Positions 35,007-43,656 of a DNA stretch of 51,274 bases are shown in pieces; the first letter of the stretch is position 1, and every line of letters begins with the position of its first letter. The stretch comes from Nocardioides sp. (GTDB taxonomy: Bacteria; Actinomycetota; Actinomycetes; Propionibacteriales; Nocardioidaceae). The stretch lies in NCBI RefSeq assembly GCF_016462705.1, contig NZ_JAEMSS010000006.1, positions 1 through 51,274 of the forward strand, written 5' to 3'. A program made the translations under genes and the position numbers. The notes beneath the pieces are model-generated. The model saw only the letters and a list, made by a program, of their open reading frames with translations, did not search any database and was not told the DNA's origin.

Positions 35007-36781
35007 CCGGGGTTGCGGGAGAGTCGACGGGCGAGCTGTTGCCCGTACCTGACGGGTCCGCACAGCCGGGCAAGCCCAAGAAGGAGCGCGAGGGCGGGCG
35101 CCTCGTGCTGTTCGTCGTGCTGCTGCTCGCCGTGCTCCTGGCCGGGGGCTACGTGGCGGCGTACGCCGTGGCCGGCGACAAGGTCCCGCGCGGCACGACG
35201 GTGGCCGGTGTCGCGATCGGCGGCAAGACCCCGCAGGCGGCGGCCCAGGCGCTCGAGGACGGGCTGGCCGACCGGGTCGCCGAGCCGGTGCTGGTCGCGG
35301 TCGGCAGCGAGAGCCGGGAGCTCGCTCCCGCCGAGCTGGGGCTGAGCGTCGACTACGTCGCGTCGGTCAGTGAGGCCGGCGGTCAGCGGACCTGGGACCC
35401 GCAGCGGCTGTGGGACTACTACACCGGCGGCGAGGACCTCGACCCGGTCGTCCGGCTGGACGAGGGCAAGCTCGAGCGGGTCCTCGACGACCTCGACGCG
35501 GCCTATGGCACGAAGGCCAAGAACGGCGCCATCTCCTTCGACACCGGCCGAGCCGTGGTGACCGAGCCCCAGGTCGGCCAGGCCCTGGACAAGGAGGGCG
35601 CCGCCGACCTCTTCCGGGAGGCCTGGCTCGCCGACGTGGAGCAGGCCGCGGTGACCCTGCGGCTCGACGACATCGCGCCCGGCATCGACTCCGCCGACGT
35701 CCAGCAGGCGATGGACACCTTCGCCAACCCGGCACTGTCAGGCCCGGTGACCCTCGTCTTCGGCGGGTCACCCGTCGAGCTGTCGCCGCGTGACTACGCG
35801 CCGGCGCTGCGGCTCAAGCCGGTCGACGGCACGCTGGTGCCGGCCCTGAAGAAGAAGGCGATCACCGCCCTGGTCGACGCGGGGATCACGAGCGAGGCCC
35901 CGGTCGACGCGACCGTCGCCCTGGTCAACGGCAAGCCCAAGGTCATCCCGGCCAAGCCCGGCGTGAGCTACGAGCCGGAGGCCGTCACCGACCTGTTCCT
36001 CGACCTGGTGCAGCAGCCCGAGGGGTCCCGTTCCGCGGAGGTCGAGGCCACCGTCGCCGAGCCGGAGTTCACGACCAAGGACGCCAAGGCGCTGAAGATC
36101 AAGGAGCAGGTCTCCACCTTCACCACCTACTACCCGCCGGCCGAGTACCGCGACATCAACATCGGCCGGGCCGCGGAGCTGATCACCGGCACCGTCCTCA
36201 AGCCGGGGGAGACGTTCTCGCTCAACGACACGGTCGGGGAGCGGACCGAGGCGAACGGGTTCACCACGGGCTTCGTCATCCAGAACGGCATCTTCAAGGA
36301 GGACCTCGGCGGCGGCGTCTCCCAGATGGCCACCACGACGTTCAACGCCGCCTACTTCGCCGGCCTCGAGGACGTCGAGCACAAGGCGCACTCGGTCTAC
36401 ATCGACCGCTACCCGGTGGGCCGCGAGGCGACCGTCGCCTGGGGTGCGGTCGACCTGCGGTTCGCCAACAACACGCCCTACGGCATCCTCATCGACGCCG
36501 TGGTCATCCCCAGCGCCGGGCGCTCGCAGGGCACGGTGACCGTGACCATGTACTCCACGAAGTACTGGGACATCACCAGCTCCACGGGCGACCGCTACAA
36601 CTTCACCTCGCCCGGGACCCAGACCATGTCGGGCCCCGACTGCGTGCCCAACCAGGGCTACGGCGGCTTCGACATCGACGTCAAGCGCTACATCCGCCGG
36701 GTCGGCGACCCCACCCTCCTCGAGACCGAGAACCTCTTCACGCGCTACATCCCCTCGGACACGGTGATCTGCAAGCCGTGA
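35003..36781 (+). CDS. VanW-family membrane-anchored protein with PGBD_4-like domains
   Basis: This 592-residue protein has a short cytosolic tail, one membrane helix (~32-56), two PGBD_4-like peptidoglycan-associated repeats (about 65-370), and a C-terminal VanW domain. The VanW core reads FSLNDTVGERTEANGF, then GGGVSQMATT and HSVYIDRYPVGREATVAW. VanW domains occur in vancomycin-resistance clusters and many Gram-positive cell-wall proteins, but their chemistry is unknown. It sits in the mshB run with 4-base overlaps on both sides. There is no vanHAX context, so a resistance role is not implied. Confidence 0.87.
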   Translation: MTGVAGESTGELLPVPDGSAQPGKPKKEREGGRLVLFVVLLLAVLLAGGYVAAYAVAGDKVPRGTTVAGVAIGGKTPQAAAQALEDGLADRVAEPVLVAVGSESRELAPAELGLSVDYVASVSEAGGQRTWDPQRLWDYYTGGEDLDPVVRLDEGKLERVLDDLDAAYGTKAKNGAISFDTGRAVVTEPQVGQALDKEGAADLFREAWLADVEQAAVTLRLDDIAPGIDSADVQQAMDTFANPALSGPVTLVFGGSPVELSPRDYAPALRLKPVDGTLVPALKKKAITALVDAGITSEAPVDATVALVNGKPKVIPAKPGVSYEPEAVTDLFLDLVQQPEGSRSAEVEATVAEPEFTTKDAKALKIKEQVSTFTTYYPPAEYRDINIGRAAELITGTVLKPGETFSLNDTVGERTEANGFTTGFVIQNGIFKEDLGGGVSQMATTTFNAAYFAGLEDVEHKAHSVYIDRYPVGREATVAWGAVDLRFANNTPYGILIDAVVIPSAGRSQGTVTVTMYSTKYWDITSSTGDRYNFTSPGTQTMSGPDCVPNQGYGGFDIDVKRYIRRVGDPTLLETENLFTRYIPSDTVICKP

Positions 36782-37956
36782 CCCGGGATCCCGACGGCGC
36801 TGGTGGCCGTCGGACCCTCGTGCGCCTAGGTGTCGCGACCGCCCTCCTGCTCGTCGCGGCTGCCGGGTGCGGTGACGACCCGCCCCCGGCGGACCCCGCT
36901 CCGGCGACCCCGGGCGGCGACCTCGGCGAGGGCTGGCAGCGGCTGGAGGACGCGCCACTGGCCGGCCGGACCGGGGCGAGCGTGGTGGGCGTCGGCACCC
37001 GGGCCTACGTCTTCGGCGGGTGGGAGTTCCTGTGCCCACCCAACGCCGACTGCGCCGGCCCGACCGAGCCCCCCTTCGCCGACGGCGCCGTCCTGGACCT
37101 GGAGACGGGGGAGTGGGAGCCGATGTCGGACGCGCCCCACGGGCTGGCCTACTCCTCGACGGCGGTGCTCGACGGTGACATCTACGTCGTGACCACGTGT
37201 GCCGGTGTCGCCGACTGCTACGGCCGTCCCGAGCTCCTGCGGTACGACACGACCGGCGACACCTGGACCGAGCTCGGAAGGATGCCCCGAGGGATCGGCA
37301 GCTCGCTCGTGGCGACGGACCACGGCCTGGTCGCGTTGTCGGGCACCTACGAGAACGGCCGCGAGGCCGAAGCGCTCTTCGACGAGGAGACGGCCACCTG
37401 GGACCCGTTGCCGGACGCGCCGTTGCCGAGGACGTACGACCGGTTCGCCGTCCCGGACGGTGACCGGCTCCTGGTCTTCGGCTCGCCCGCGCTCGAGCCG
37501 GACGAGGAGTCGTCGACGAAGGTGGCGGCGGCGTACGACTTCGGGACCGGCTCGTGGACCGGTCTCCCGTCGGCGCCCGGGCCCGGCTACCAGGTGTGGC
37601 CGGCCGGGGACCGGGCCTTCCTCAACCCGCACTTCAGCGAGGACGGCGGGGGCGTGCTCGACCTGCGGAGCGGCACCTGGGGCCCGTTCCCCGCCGGTCC
37701 CGACGACCCGGAGTGGCGTGGCGACATGGCAGGTCTGGTCACGGCGCAGGGTGCGACCTACGAGTACGCCGATGGCTGGGTCCTCGACGCCCGCGACGAC
37801 ACGTGGCTCGAGGTCCCTCCCCGTGGCGGGGAGGTCTACGACGAGTCGGTCGCTGCAGCCGGGCAGGCACTGGTGGTCTTCGGCGGCCAGGTCTGGGAGG
37901 GCGGCGACGGGCGGCTCCTCGCCGAGACGTGGGTCTGGCGGCCGCCCGTCGACTAA
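36778..37956 (+). CDS. Kelch-like repeat lipoprotein
   Basis: This 392-residue exported protein has a signal peptide ending in the lipobox VAAAGC (cysteine ~31). Several ~50-residue blades with GTRAYVFGG, GDIYVV and ALVVFGGQVW motifs form a kelch-type beta-propeller filling the mature part. It is probably a surface-attached binding protein; the ligand is unknown. Its GTG overlaps the VanW stop (GTGA), so it is likely co-expressed with the envelope protein upstream. Homologous genes are not obvious in the usual mshB neighbourhood. Confidence 0.75.
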   Translation: MTRDPDGAGGRRTLVRLGVATALLLVAAAGCGDDPPPADPAPATPGGDLGEGWQRLEDAPLAGRTGASVVGVGTRAYVFGGWEFLCPPNADCAGPTEPPFADGAVLDLETGEWEPMSDAPHGLAYSSTAVLDGDIYVVTTCAGVADCYGRPELLRYDTTGDTWTELGRMPRGIGSSLVATDHGLVALSGTYENGREAEALFDEETATWDPLPDAPLPRTYDRFAVPDGDRLLVFGSPALEPDEESSTKVAAAYDFGTGSWTGLPSAPGPGYQVWPAGDRAFLNPHFSEDGGGVLDLRSGTWGPFPAGPDDPEWRGDMAGLVTAQGATYEYADGWVLDARDDTWLEVPPRGGEVYDESVAAAGQALVVFGGQVWEGGDGRLLAETWVWRPPVD

Positions 37957-37973
37957 CTGGCACGATCGCCGGC

Positions 37974-38198
37974 ATGGAAGCCGCGCGCGCGACCTCCTTC
38001 GGAGGCTGGGCCGAGGAGTACGACGCCTGGCGTCCGAGCTATCCCGACGCGGCGGTCGACTGGCTGGTGCCGCCGGGTGCCTCGCAGGTCGTCGAGGTCG
38101 GGGCCGGCCTGGTGGCGCGGGCGTGCGCGGCGTCAGGAGCGGCAACCGCGCCCCTCACCTTCGACGCCCTGTGCGTGCGCTGGTACCCGGACGGCTAG
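37974..38198 (+). pseudogene. Truncated class I SAM methyltransferase remnant
   Basis: The 74-residue product begins like a class I methyltransferase (FGGWAEEYDAWRPSYPDAA, then VVEVGAG), which normally has about 250 residues. After the start of motif I (VEVGAG), the sequence is unlike any methyltransferase and ends at a TAG 30 residues later. Most of the catalytic domain is missing. It lies between the kelch gene and the convergent GNAT gene (4-base overlap of ends). I read it as the leftover of a deletion in this neighbourhood. Confidence 0.65.
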
Positions 38199-39118
38199 GG
38201 CGCCGCCAGATAGCGGTACCGGTGGTGCGGGACGAACCCGAGCCCGTCGTAGAGCGAGAAGGCGCGGGTGTTGTCGCCCAGCACCTGGAGGTACGCCGTC
38301 GTGGCACCGCGCTCCGCGCCCCACTCGAGCAGCTCGGCCATGACCAGCAGTCCGAGACCACGTCCGCGCTCGGCGGGGTCGACCTCGATGCCGCGGAAGC
38401 CGACCCAGTCCTCGTCGTACGCCGCGACGCCGGACGCCACGAGGCGGCCCTCGGGCGTCCGCACGGACGCCGTGACCAGGCGGTCGTCACCCTCGAGAGA
38501 GACGTCGACCCCGGCCGGCACGGCCCGCGGGAGGGACCGCCTGGCCTGGGCGACGGAGACGATCTCGAAGACCGTGTCCGCGTCGTGGCTCTCCAGCACC
38601 CAGCCGTGCGAGCGGAACAGGTCGTCCTCGGCGGAGCCGGGCAGGACCGCCGCGATCGGCCGCTGACCGTGGCCCTCGTAGAACGCGACCACGGACTCGT
38701 AGTCGCCGGGGACACCGGACGGAGCCATGGCCAGGACCGAGTTGGCCCGGCGCGCGGTCGACTCCGCGGACCGGCGCAGCAGCCAGGAGCCGAGCGCCTC
38801 GGTCTCCAGGCCTGGCCAGAGCGCCAGGGCGCGCACCTGTGCGGCCTGGGGTTCGACCCGGAGCCGTAGCGAGGGTCGCGGGGGGACCGGTTTGCCGGAC
38901 ACGATGTCGGCGATCGGGACGCGCACCGGCTCCAGCCCTGGTGCGGAGTCGGGCTGCACGACACACACGCCGTCGCCCCAGGAGAGACAGGTACCGAGCA
39001 GGTCGGTCATCGCGGGGCCGCCCGTCGGCCCCCGCTCCCCGGGCAGGACCCGGCGCACCACGATCCGCACGCCGACGACATGCGGGCCCAACCCCTGGGC
39101 TACCTGCTCGCCGGACAC
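38195..39118 (-). CDS. GNAT acetyltransferase with N-terminal SH3-like domain (Rv0428c-like)
   Basis: This 307-residue two-domain protein has an SH3-like N-terminus (GVRIVVRRVLPGERGPTGGP, up to residue ~75) and a GNAT domain at ~165-305. The acetyl-CoA loop is DPAERGRGLGLLVM, and YDGLGF lies near the end. It resembles mycobacterial Rv0428c-type acetyltransferases, which are neighbours of fdxA/dapC in several actinobacteria. The substrate is unknown. The frame is read to the GTG at 39118; little ribosome-site sequence precedes it, so the start may be leaderless. Confidence 0.85.
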   Translation of the reverse strand: MSGEQVAQGLGPHVVGVRIVVRRVLPGERGPTGGPAMTDLLGTCLSWGDGVCVVQPDSAPGLEPVRVPIADIVSGKPVPPRPSLRLRVEPQAAQVRALALWPGLETEALGSWLLRRSAESTARRANSVLAMAPSGVPGDYESVVAFYEGHGQRPIAAVLPGSAEDDLFRSHGWVLESHDADTVFEIVSVAQARRSLPRAVPAGVDVSLEGDDRLVTASVRTPEGRLVASGVAAYDEDWVGFRGIEVDPAERGRGLGLLVMAELLEWGAERGATTAYLQVLGDNTRAFSLYDGLGFVPHHRYRYLAAP

Positions 39119-39192
39119 GCCGGGATACTAGGCTGGGTCCGCTCTCGGGGCCCGCTCCGCGCTCGACATCTTCGTCTCTCCAGGAGGACCAG

Positions 39193-39519
39193 ATGACTTA
39201 CGTCATCGCCCAGCCGTGCGTCGACCTCAAGGACCGCGCGTGCGTCGACGAGTGTCCGGTCGACTGCATCTACGAGGGCAAGCGGATGCTCTACATCCAC
39301 CCCGACGAGTGCGTCGACTGCGGTGCGTGCGAGCCGGTCTGCCCGGTGGAGGCGATCTTCTACGAGGACGACACCCCGGAGCAGTGGAAGGACTACTACG
39401 ACGCCAACGTCCACTTCTTCGACGACCTCGGCTCGCCCGGCGGCGCGGCGAAGATGGGTGAGATCGACAAGGACCACCCGCTCGTGGCGGCGCTGCCGCC
39501 CCAAGAGCACGACGAGTAG
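39193..39519 (+). CDS. fdxA: Seven-iron ferredoxin FdxA
   Basis: This 108-residue ferredoxin carries a [3Fe-4S] plus [4Fe-4S] pair. Cysteines sit at 9, 17 and 21 (N-terminal), with 25 in CPVDCIYEG, and at 40/43/46/50 (CVDCGACEPVCP). It has the acidic C-terminal extension usual in mycobacterial-type FdxA. It transfers electrons, possibly in hypoxia or to P450 systems. AGGAGG precedes the ATG by six bases. The dapC reading frame follows directly in the same frame after its TAG stop. Confidence 0.94.
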   Translation: MTYVIAQPCVDLKDRACVDECPVDCIYEGKRMLYIHPDECVDCGACEPVCPVEAIFYEDDTPEQWKDYYDANVHFFDDLGSPGGAAKMGEIDKDHPLVAALPPQEHDE

Positions 39520-39561
39520 TCCGGCATCGACGGCAAGCCAGACAACCGGGTCTCCGCCCGG

Positions 39562-40641
39562 CTGGGTGACTTCCCCTGGGACCGGCTGACCGAGCACGCT
39601 GCTCGGGCCCGCAGCCACCCGGACGGCATCGTCGACCTCTCCGTCGGCACCCCGGTCGACCCGACCCCCGAGGTCGCCCAGCGCGCCCTGCGTGAGGCCG
39701 CGAACGCGCCCGGATACCCGCTCACGGTCGGCCGCGAGGACACCCGCCAGGCCTGCCTGGACTGGCTGGCGGGGCACGGGGTCACCGGGCTCGGCCTGGA
39801 CCAGGTCCTCCCCGTCATCGGCACCAAGGAGCTGGTCGGCTCGCTCGCCCTGCACCTCGGCGTCGGGCCGGGTGACACCGTCGTCTTCCCGGAGCTCGCC
39901 TACCCGACGTACGCCGTGGGCGCGGCGCTCGCGGGGGCTCGGGCGGTCGCGACGGACGGGCTCACCCGGCTCGGACCCCAGACGCCGGCGCTGGTCTGGC
40001 TCAACTCGCCGTCCAACCCGACCGGCCGGGTGCTCCCGGTCGAGCACCTGCGCAAGGTCGTGGACTGGTGCCGGGAGCGTGGGGTCGTCCTGGCCTCCGA
40101 CGAGTGCTACCTCGAGTGCGCATGGGACCCCGAGCAGCGACCGGTGTCGGTGCTGCACCCGGACGTGTGCGGCGGCTCGGCGGAGGGGATCCTCGCGGTC
40201 CACTCGCTGTCGAAGCGGTCCAACCTGGCCGGCTACCGCTGCGGGTTCGTCGCCGGGGACGCCGCGCTGGTGGGCGAGCTCCTGGCCGTGCGCAAGAACC
40301 TCGGCCTGATGATGCCGACCCCGCAGCAGGTCGCGATGGCAGCGGCCCTGCGGGACGGCGAGCACGCCCGCGCCCAGCACGCGACCTACCTCGCGCGCCG
40401 GGAGGTGCTGCACGCGGCGGTGACCGGCGCCGGCTTCCGGGTCGACCACTCGGAGGCCTCGCTCTACCTCTGGGCGACCAGGGACGAGCCGTGCTGGGAC
40501 ACGGTGGCCTGGCTCGCCGACCGCGGGATCCTCGTGGCCCCGGGCGAGTTCTACGGCGCCGCCGGGTCGCAGCACGTGCGGGTGGCGCTCACCGCCTCCG
40601 ACGAGCGGGTCGCCGCGGCTGCGGAGCGGCTCCGGATCTGA
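39562..40641 (+). CDS. dapC: Succinyldiaminopimelate transaminase (DapC), start codon uncertain
   Basis: This is a PLP-dependent class I/II aminotransferase that makes N-succinyl-LL-diaminopimelate in lysine and peptidoglycan synthesis. DapC features are FPWDRL at the start, IVDLSVGTPVDPTP, APGYPLT, and the PLP lysine in SLSKRSN (AAG at 40213). Homology begins around 39550, yet no ATG, GTG or TTG occurs in frame between the fdxA TAG (39517-39519) and GTG 39916, which is 118 residues inside the enzyme. CTG 39562, GTC 39550 (VSARL) and ATC 39526 are candidates. I list CTG 39562. It is either a non-canonical start, a lost start, or a sequencing error. Confidence 0.85.
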   Translation: MGDFPWDRLTEHAARARSHPDGIVDLSVGTPVDPTPEVAQRALREAANAPGYPLTVGREDTRQACLDWLAGHGVTGLGLDQVLPVIGTKELVGSLALHLGVGPGDTVVFPELAYPTYAVGAALAGARAVATDGLTRLGPQTPALVWLNSPSNPTGRVLPVEHLRKVVDWCRERGVVLASDECYLECAWDPEQRPVSVLHPDVCGGSAEGILAVHSLSKRSNLAGYRCGFVAGDAALVGELLAVRKNLGLMMPTPQQVAMAAALRDGEHARAQHATYLARREVLHAAVTGAGFRVDHSEASLYLWATRDEPCWDTVAWLADRGILVAPGEFYGAAGSQHVRVALTASDERVAAAAERLRI

Positions 40642-40653
40642 GGCCCGGAGAGG

Positions 40654-40833
40654 TCAGGCCGACACCGAGACGACCGCGTCGTGTCCGTCCGGAGTGAGGT
40701 AGTGGCCGTCGTCGAAGAGGATGACGCCGTTGCACAGCCGGCACCAGCCCTGCTCCGTGTGGTCGGCCACGACGTGGGCGCGGTAGCAGTCGTGGTCCTG
40801 AGCGTCAGGACAGGCCGGGTGGTGGCTGCACAT
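40654..40833 (-). CDS. DUF5999 small zinc-ribbon-like protein
   Basis: The 59-residue protein starts MCSHHPACPDAQDHDCYRA. It has several Cys and His residues and a conserved EQGWCRLCNGVILFDD block. It matches the actinobacterial DUF5999 family of unknown function. ATG 40833 is preceded by GGAGGG at seven bases. The frame runs upstream to 40905, but the chosen start fits family length. Confidence 0.85.
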   Translation of the reverse strand: MCSHHPACPDAQDHDCYRAHVVADHTEQGWCRLCNGVILFDDGHYLTPDGHDAVVSVSA

Positions 40834-40968
40834 GTGGTTTCCCTCCCCAGGGGCCGAGCGATGTCGTCTCCCCTTGATTGGACCCCACTTTGTGGCCGAA
40901 ATCACGTCCCGCGCCGCAATTTGTTGTCCCAGACGCGAAAATGGTCCGAACGGGCTAGTCCACGTGGC

Positions 40969-41931
40969 TCACGGGAACACGTCCACGTGCACGTGGTCAC
41001 GGTGCTCGAGGATCGCCCGGTCGCCCGAGCGGGCGGGCGGGTCGTAGTCGCGCCACCCCTCGTCGGAGCGGTTGGCTGTCCAGATCCGGTCGTCGAAGAT
41101 GACGGTCCGGACGTCGAGCTGGTCGGCCTGGCTCACGAGGTAGTGCGCGATGGCCCAGCCGCGGACCCGGTTGGTGGGGTTCACCGGACGGACGAAGACG
41201 TCGACGGCACGGCCCTCGTAGTGCGCCGACCCCTCCATGTGTCCGGTCGTGACCCCGCCCGGCGCGAATCCGCCGAGTGGCTGGTCGTCGAACAGCTCGG
41301 CGACCGCCTGCCGGACCTGCTCGGCGCGGTCGGTCAGCCCCGAGTCGACCAGCTCGTCGCTCGTCCCCTCCGGTTCGCCCCCGATCCGGCAGCTGAACGC
41401 CCGCGGGGAGTTGCCGGTCAGCGCGGACGCGAGGGTCCGCGCGTCCTTCTCGTGGTCGGCGTAGGCGGTCGGGAACCCCGAGCGCTGCACCTCCTGGGCG
41501 GCGACGGTGATCTCCATCGCCTGGTAGCCGTCCACCCGCATGAGGGCGTCGTAGAACGCGTTGGTGGCGTACGTCGGGTCGAGGATCTGCTCGGGCTCGC
41601 CCCACCCCTGCGAGGGTCGCTGCTGGAACAGGCCGAGGGAGTCCCGGTCACCACCGTCCAGGTTGCGCAGACCGGACTCCTGGTACGCCGTGGCGAGCGC
41701 GATCGACGCGGCCCGCGCGGGCAGGCCACGGGCGACCGCGATCGCGGTGATGAGGCCGGCGTGCTCGGCCTGGTCGGGGTCCAGGGTCACCGTGTGGCCG
41801 TCGACCGTCGCGGTGCACTGGTCCGGGGCGGCGAAGGGGACCAGGTCTCCGTCGCCCAGGAGCACGACGCCACCGGCCACGAGCAGGCCGGCAGCCAGCC
41901 CGCCCGCCACCAGCACCGTGCTTCGTCTCAC
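40969..41931 (-). CDS. Exported protein with lytic-transglycosylase-like and VanY/M15-like regions
   Basis: This 320-residue protein has an N-terminal membrane/signal segment (~6-27). The first half has a lysozyme-like block (ALATAYQESGLRNL, then GLFQQRPSQGWG), typical of SLT-type muramidases. The second half has GSAHYEGRAVDVF and HRDHVHVDVF, like zinc D,D-peptidases of the M15/VanY type. It may remodel peptidoglycan outside the membrane. Database annotation of such proteins is often vague (for example heavy-metal transporter), so the assignment rests on these two motifs. It lies between dapD and DUF5999. Confidence 0.7.
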   Translation of the reverse strand: MRRSTVLVAGGLAAGLLVAGGVVLLGDGDLVPFAAPDQCTATVDGHTVTLDPDQAEHAGLITAIAVARGLPARAASIALATAYQESGLRNLDGGDRDSLGLFQQRPSQGWGEPEQILDPTYATNAFYDALMRVDGYQAMEITVAAQEVQRSGFPTAYADHEKDARTLASALTGNSPRAFSCRIGGEPEGTSDELVDSGLTDRAEQVRQAVAELFDDQPLGGFAPGGVTTGHMEGSAHYEGRAVDVFVRPVNPTNRVRGWAIAHYLVSQADQLDVRTVIFDDRIWTANRSDEGWRDYDPPARSGDRAILEHRDHVHVDVFP

Positions 41932-41970
41932 CGCACCAGTGTGCGGAGGGGGTGGTCAGCCGGACGCGCC

Positions 41971-42918
41971 CTAGTTGGCGTGCAGGGCCTCGTTGAGAGC
42001 GACGCCGTCGCTCTGCCACGGGACCGCCTCGACCGTGCCGGTCACCGAGTTGCGCCGGAAGAGGACGTGGTCCGCGCCGGAGAGGGTGACCGCCTTGACC
42101 ACCGTCGGGGTGCCGTCGGCACCGGTGACCGTGACCTTGGTGCCCGCGGTGACGTAGCAGCCGGCCTCGACCACGCAGTCGTCCCCCAGCGAGATGCCGA
42201 TCCCGGCGTTGGCGCCGATCAGGCAGCGCCTGCCGACCGAGATGACCTCGCTGCCGCCGCCGGAGAGGGTGCCCATGATCGACGCGCCGCCGCCGACGTC
42301 GGAGCCGTCGCCGACGACCACACCTGCCGAGATCCGGCCCTCGACCATGGAGGCGCCGAGCGTGCCGGCGTTGTAGTTCACGAACCCCTCGTGCATCACC
42401 GTCGTGCCCTCGGCCAGGTGCGCCCCGAGCCGGACCCGGTCCGCGTCGGCGATCCGCACCCCCGTCGGCAGGACGTAGTCCACCATCCGGGGGAACTTGT
42501 CCACGCCGTAGACGGTCACCAGGCGTCCGGCTGCCTGCAGTCGCGCCCGGGTCGACTCGAACCCCTCCACGGCGCACGGCCCGGCGTTGGTCCACACGAC
42601 GTTGGTGAGCACCCCGAAGATGCCGTCCATCGCGATGGTCCGCGGTGCGACCAGCCGGTGGCTGAGCAGGTGCAGGCGCAGCCAGGCGTCGTCCGTGCTC
42701 GCGGGCGGCTGCTGCAGGTCGGGGACCTCGACGGTGCGCACCTCACGGGTCACCCGGCGTACGTCGTCGGTGCCGGCCAGGGCTGTGAGCTCGTCCGGCA
42801 CGACGGTGCCGTCCGGAGCGCCGAGCGCGGGCGCCGGGAACCAGATGTCCAGCACGGAGCCGCGCTCGTCGAGGGTCGCGATCCCGTGTCCCCAGGCTGC
42901 GGTCGGTGCGTCAGTCAC
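41971..42918 (-). CDS. dapD: 2,3,4,5-tetrahydropyridine-2,6-dicarboxylate N-succinyltransferase
   Basis: DapD (315 aa) uses succinyl-CoA to open tetrahydrodipicolinate in the succinylase branch of lysine synthesis, directly before DapC. A left-handed beta-helix with hexapeptide repeats ([28 protein letters not shown]) fills residues ~170-290, with an N-terminal dimerisation domain before it. The GTG at 42918 gives [12 protein letters not shown], the usual actinobacterial start; the frame continues to 42978. DapC lies 1.3 kb away on the other strand, so the two pathway genes are not co-transcribed. Confidence 0.94.
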   Translation of the reverse strand: MTDAPTAAWGHGIATLDERGSVLDIWFPAPALGAPDGTVVPDELTALAGTDDVRRVTREVRTVEVPDLQQPPASTDDAWLRLHLLSHRLVAPRTIAMDGIFGVLTNVVWTNAGPCAVEGFESTRARLQAAGRLVTVYGVDKFPRMVDYVLPTGVRIADADRVRLGAHLAEGTTVMHEGFVNYNAGTLGASMVEGRISAGVVVGDGSDVGGGASIMGTLSGGGSEVISVGRRCLIGANAGIGISLGDDCVVEAGCYVTAGTKVTVTGADGTPTVVKAVTLSGADHVLFRRNSVTGTVEAVPWQSDGVALNEALHAN

Positions 42919-42996
42919 GGAGCCTGACTCTACGGCGAGACCCCGGACGGCGGGCAGCGAGGGATGGGCTTCTAGCACAGCGCGCCCGCCTGTGTC

Positions 42997-43015
42997 CCGG
43001 TTTTCGGCGAACCGG
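42997..43015. promoter_or_regulatory. Inverted repeat in dapD-divergent region
   Basis: CCGGTT and AACCGG form perfect arms with a 7-base spacer in the 162-bp gap between dapD and a membrane-protein gene. It could be an operator or a small leader hairpin. There is no other evidence. Confidence 0.25.
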
Positions 43016-43080
43016 TCTTCTGCGCGCGCGCCTCCTGTGGTTGGCTGGCCTCTTCACGAGCCGCGCTGGGGGGCGAGGGC

Positions 43081-43641
43081 ATGGCACAGATCTTTGGTGA
43101 CGACTGGGCGCACGAGCCTGCCCAGGCCAGCCGATGGGGGCACTCCGGCCCCAGGATCTTCGCGGGGGTCCTCGGCACGATGGCGCTGCTGGCGGTGCTG
43201 CCGGTGTCCTACCCACCCGGTGGCAAGACGCTGGTCTCGCTCGCGGTGATCGCACTGATGGTCGTGACCCTGGTCGAGATGCGCAAGCACGACCGCGCGC
43301 TGTGCGAGCGCTGTGTCGCCGACTTCCCCCTCAACCCGGCGCTCGAGGCCGAGACCTACCGTCGGCGGCTGGCGACGGCGCACCTGCTGGCCGAGCGCCG
43401 GACCGCGACCTGGTACCTCGTGGTGATCCTCGTGGCCTGCCTGCTCCCGCTCGTCGCGCCACCTCCGCTCCGGGCGCCGGCCATGCTGCTCTGGCTCGCG
43501 TCCCTGGCCAGCCTGGTCTACCTGATGCAGAGCGGGGTGACCCACCGCCGCCTGCAGCCGTGGTGCCCGCACTGCGGCCCCCAGGGCGGCAGCGACCAGG
43601 TCGAGGCTCCGGAGCCCACGCCGCTCGACTCGATGAGCTGA
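43081..43641 (+). CDS. Membrane protein with cysteine pairs, function unknown
   Basis: This 186-residue protein has four probable membrane helices arranged in two pairs (~25-60 and ~110-150). A CERC pair near residue 79 and a CPHC pair near 162 could bind zinc together on the cytosolic side. It resembles uncharacterised actinobacterial membrane proteins. It lies divergent from dapD. I cannot name a family. Confidence 0.7.
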   Translation: MAQIFGDDWAHEPAQASRWGHSGPRIFAGVLGTMALLAVLPVSYPPGGKTLVSLAVIALMVVTLVEMRKHDRALCERCVADFPLNPALEAETYRRRLATAHLLAERRTATWYLVVILVACLLPLVAPPPLRAPAMLLWLASLASLVYLMQSGVTHRRLQPWCPHCGPQGGSDQVEAPEPTPLDSMS

Positions 43642-43656
43642 GCCGCGGGACACCGG

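Noticed and set aside
35003..36781. Vancomycin resistance gene based on VanW
   Set aside because: VanW domains are common in Gram-positive envelope proteins, and no vanH/A/X or vanRS genes are nearby.
39520..40641. dapC as a decayed pseudogene
   Set aside because: The full frame, PLP lysine and all core motifs are intact, and dapD is present, so loss of function is unlikely; only the start codon is in doubt.
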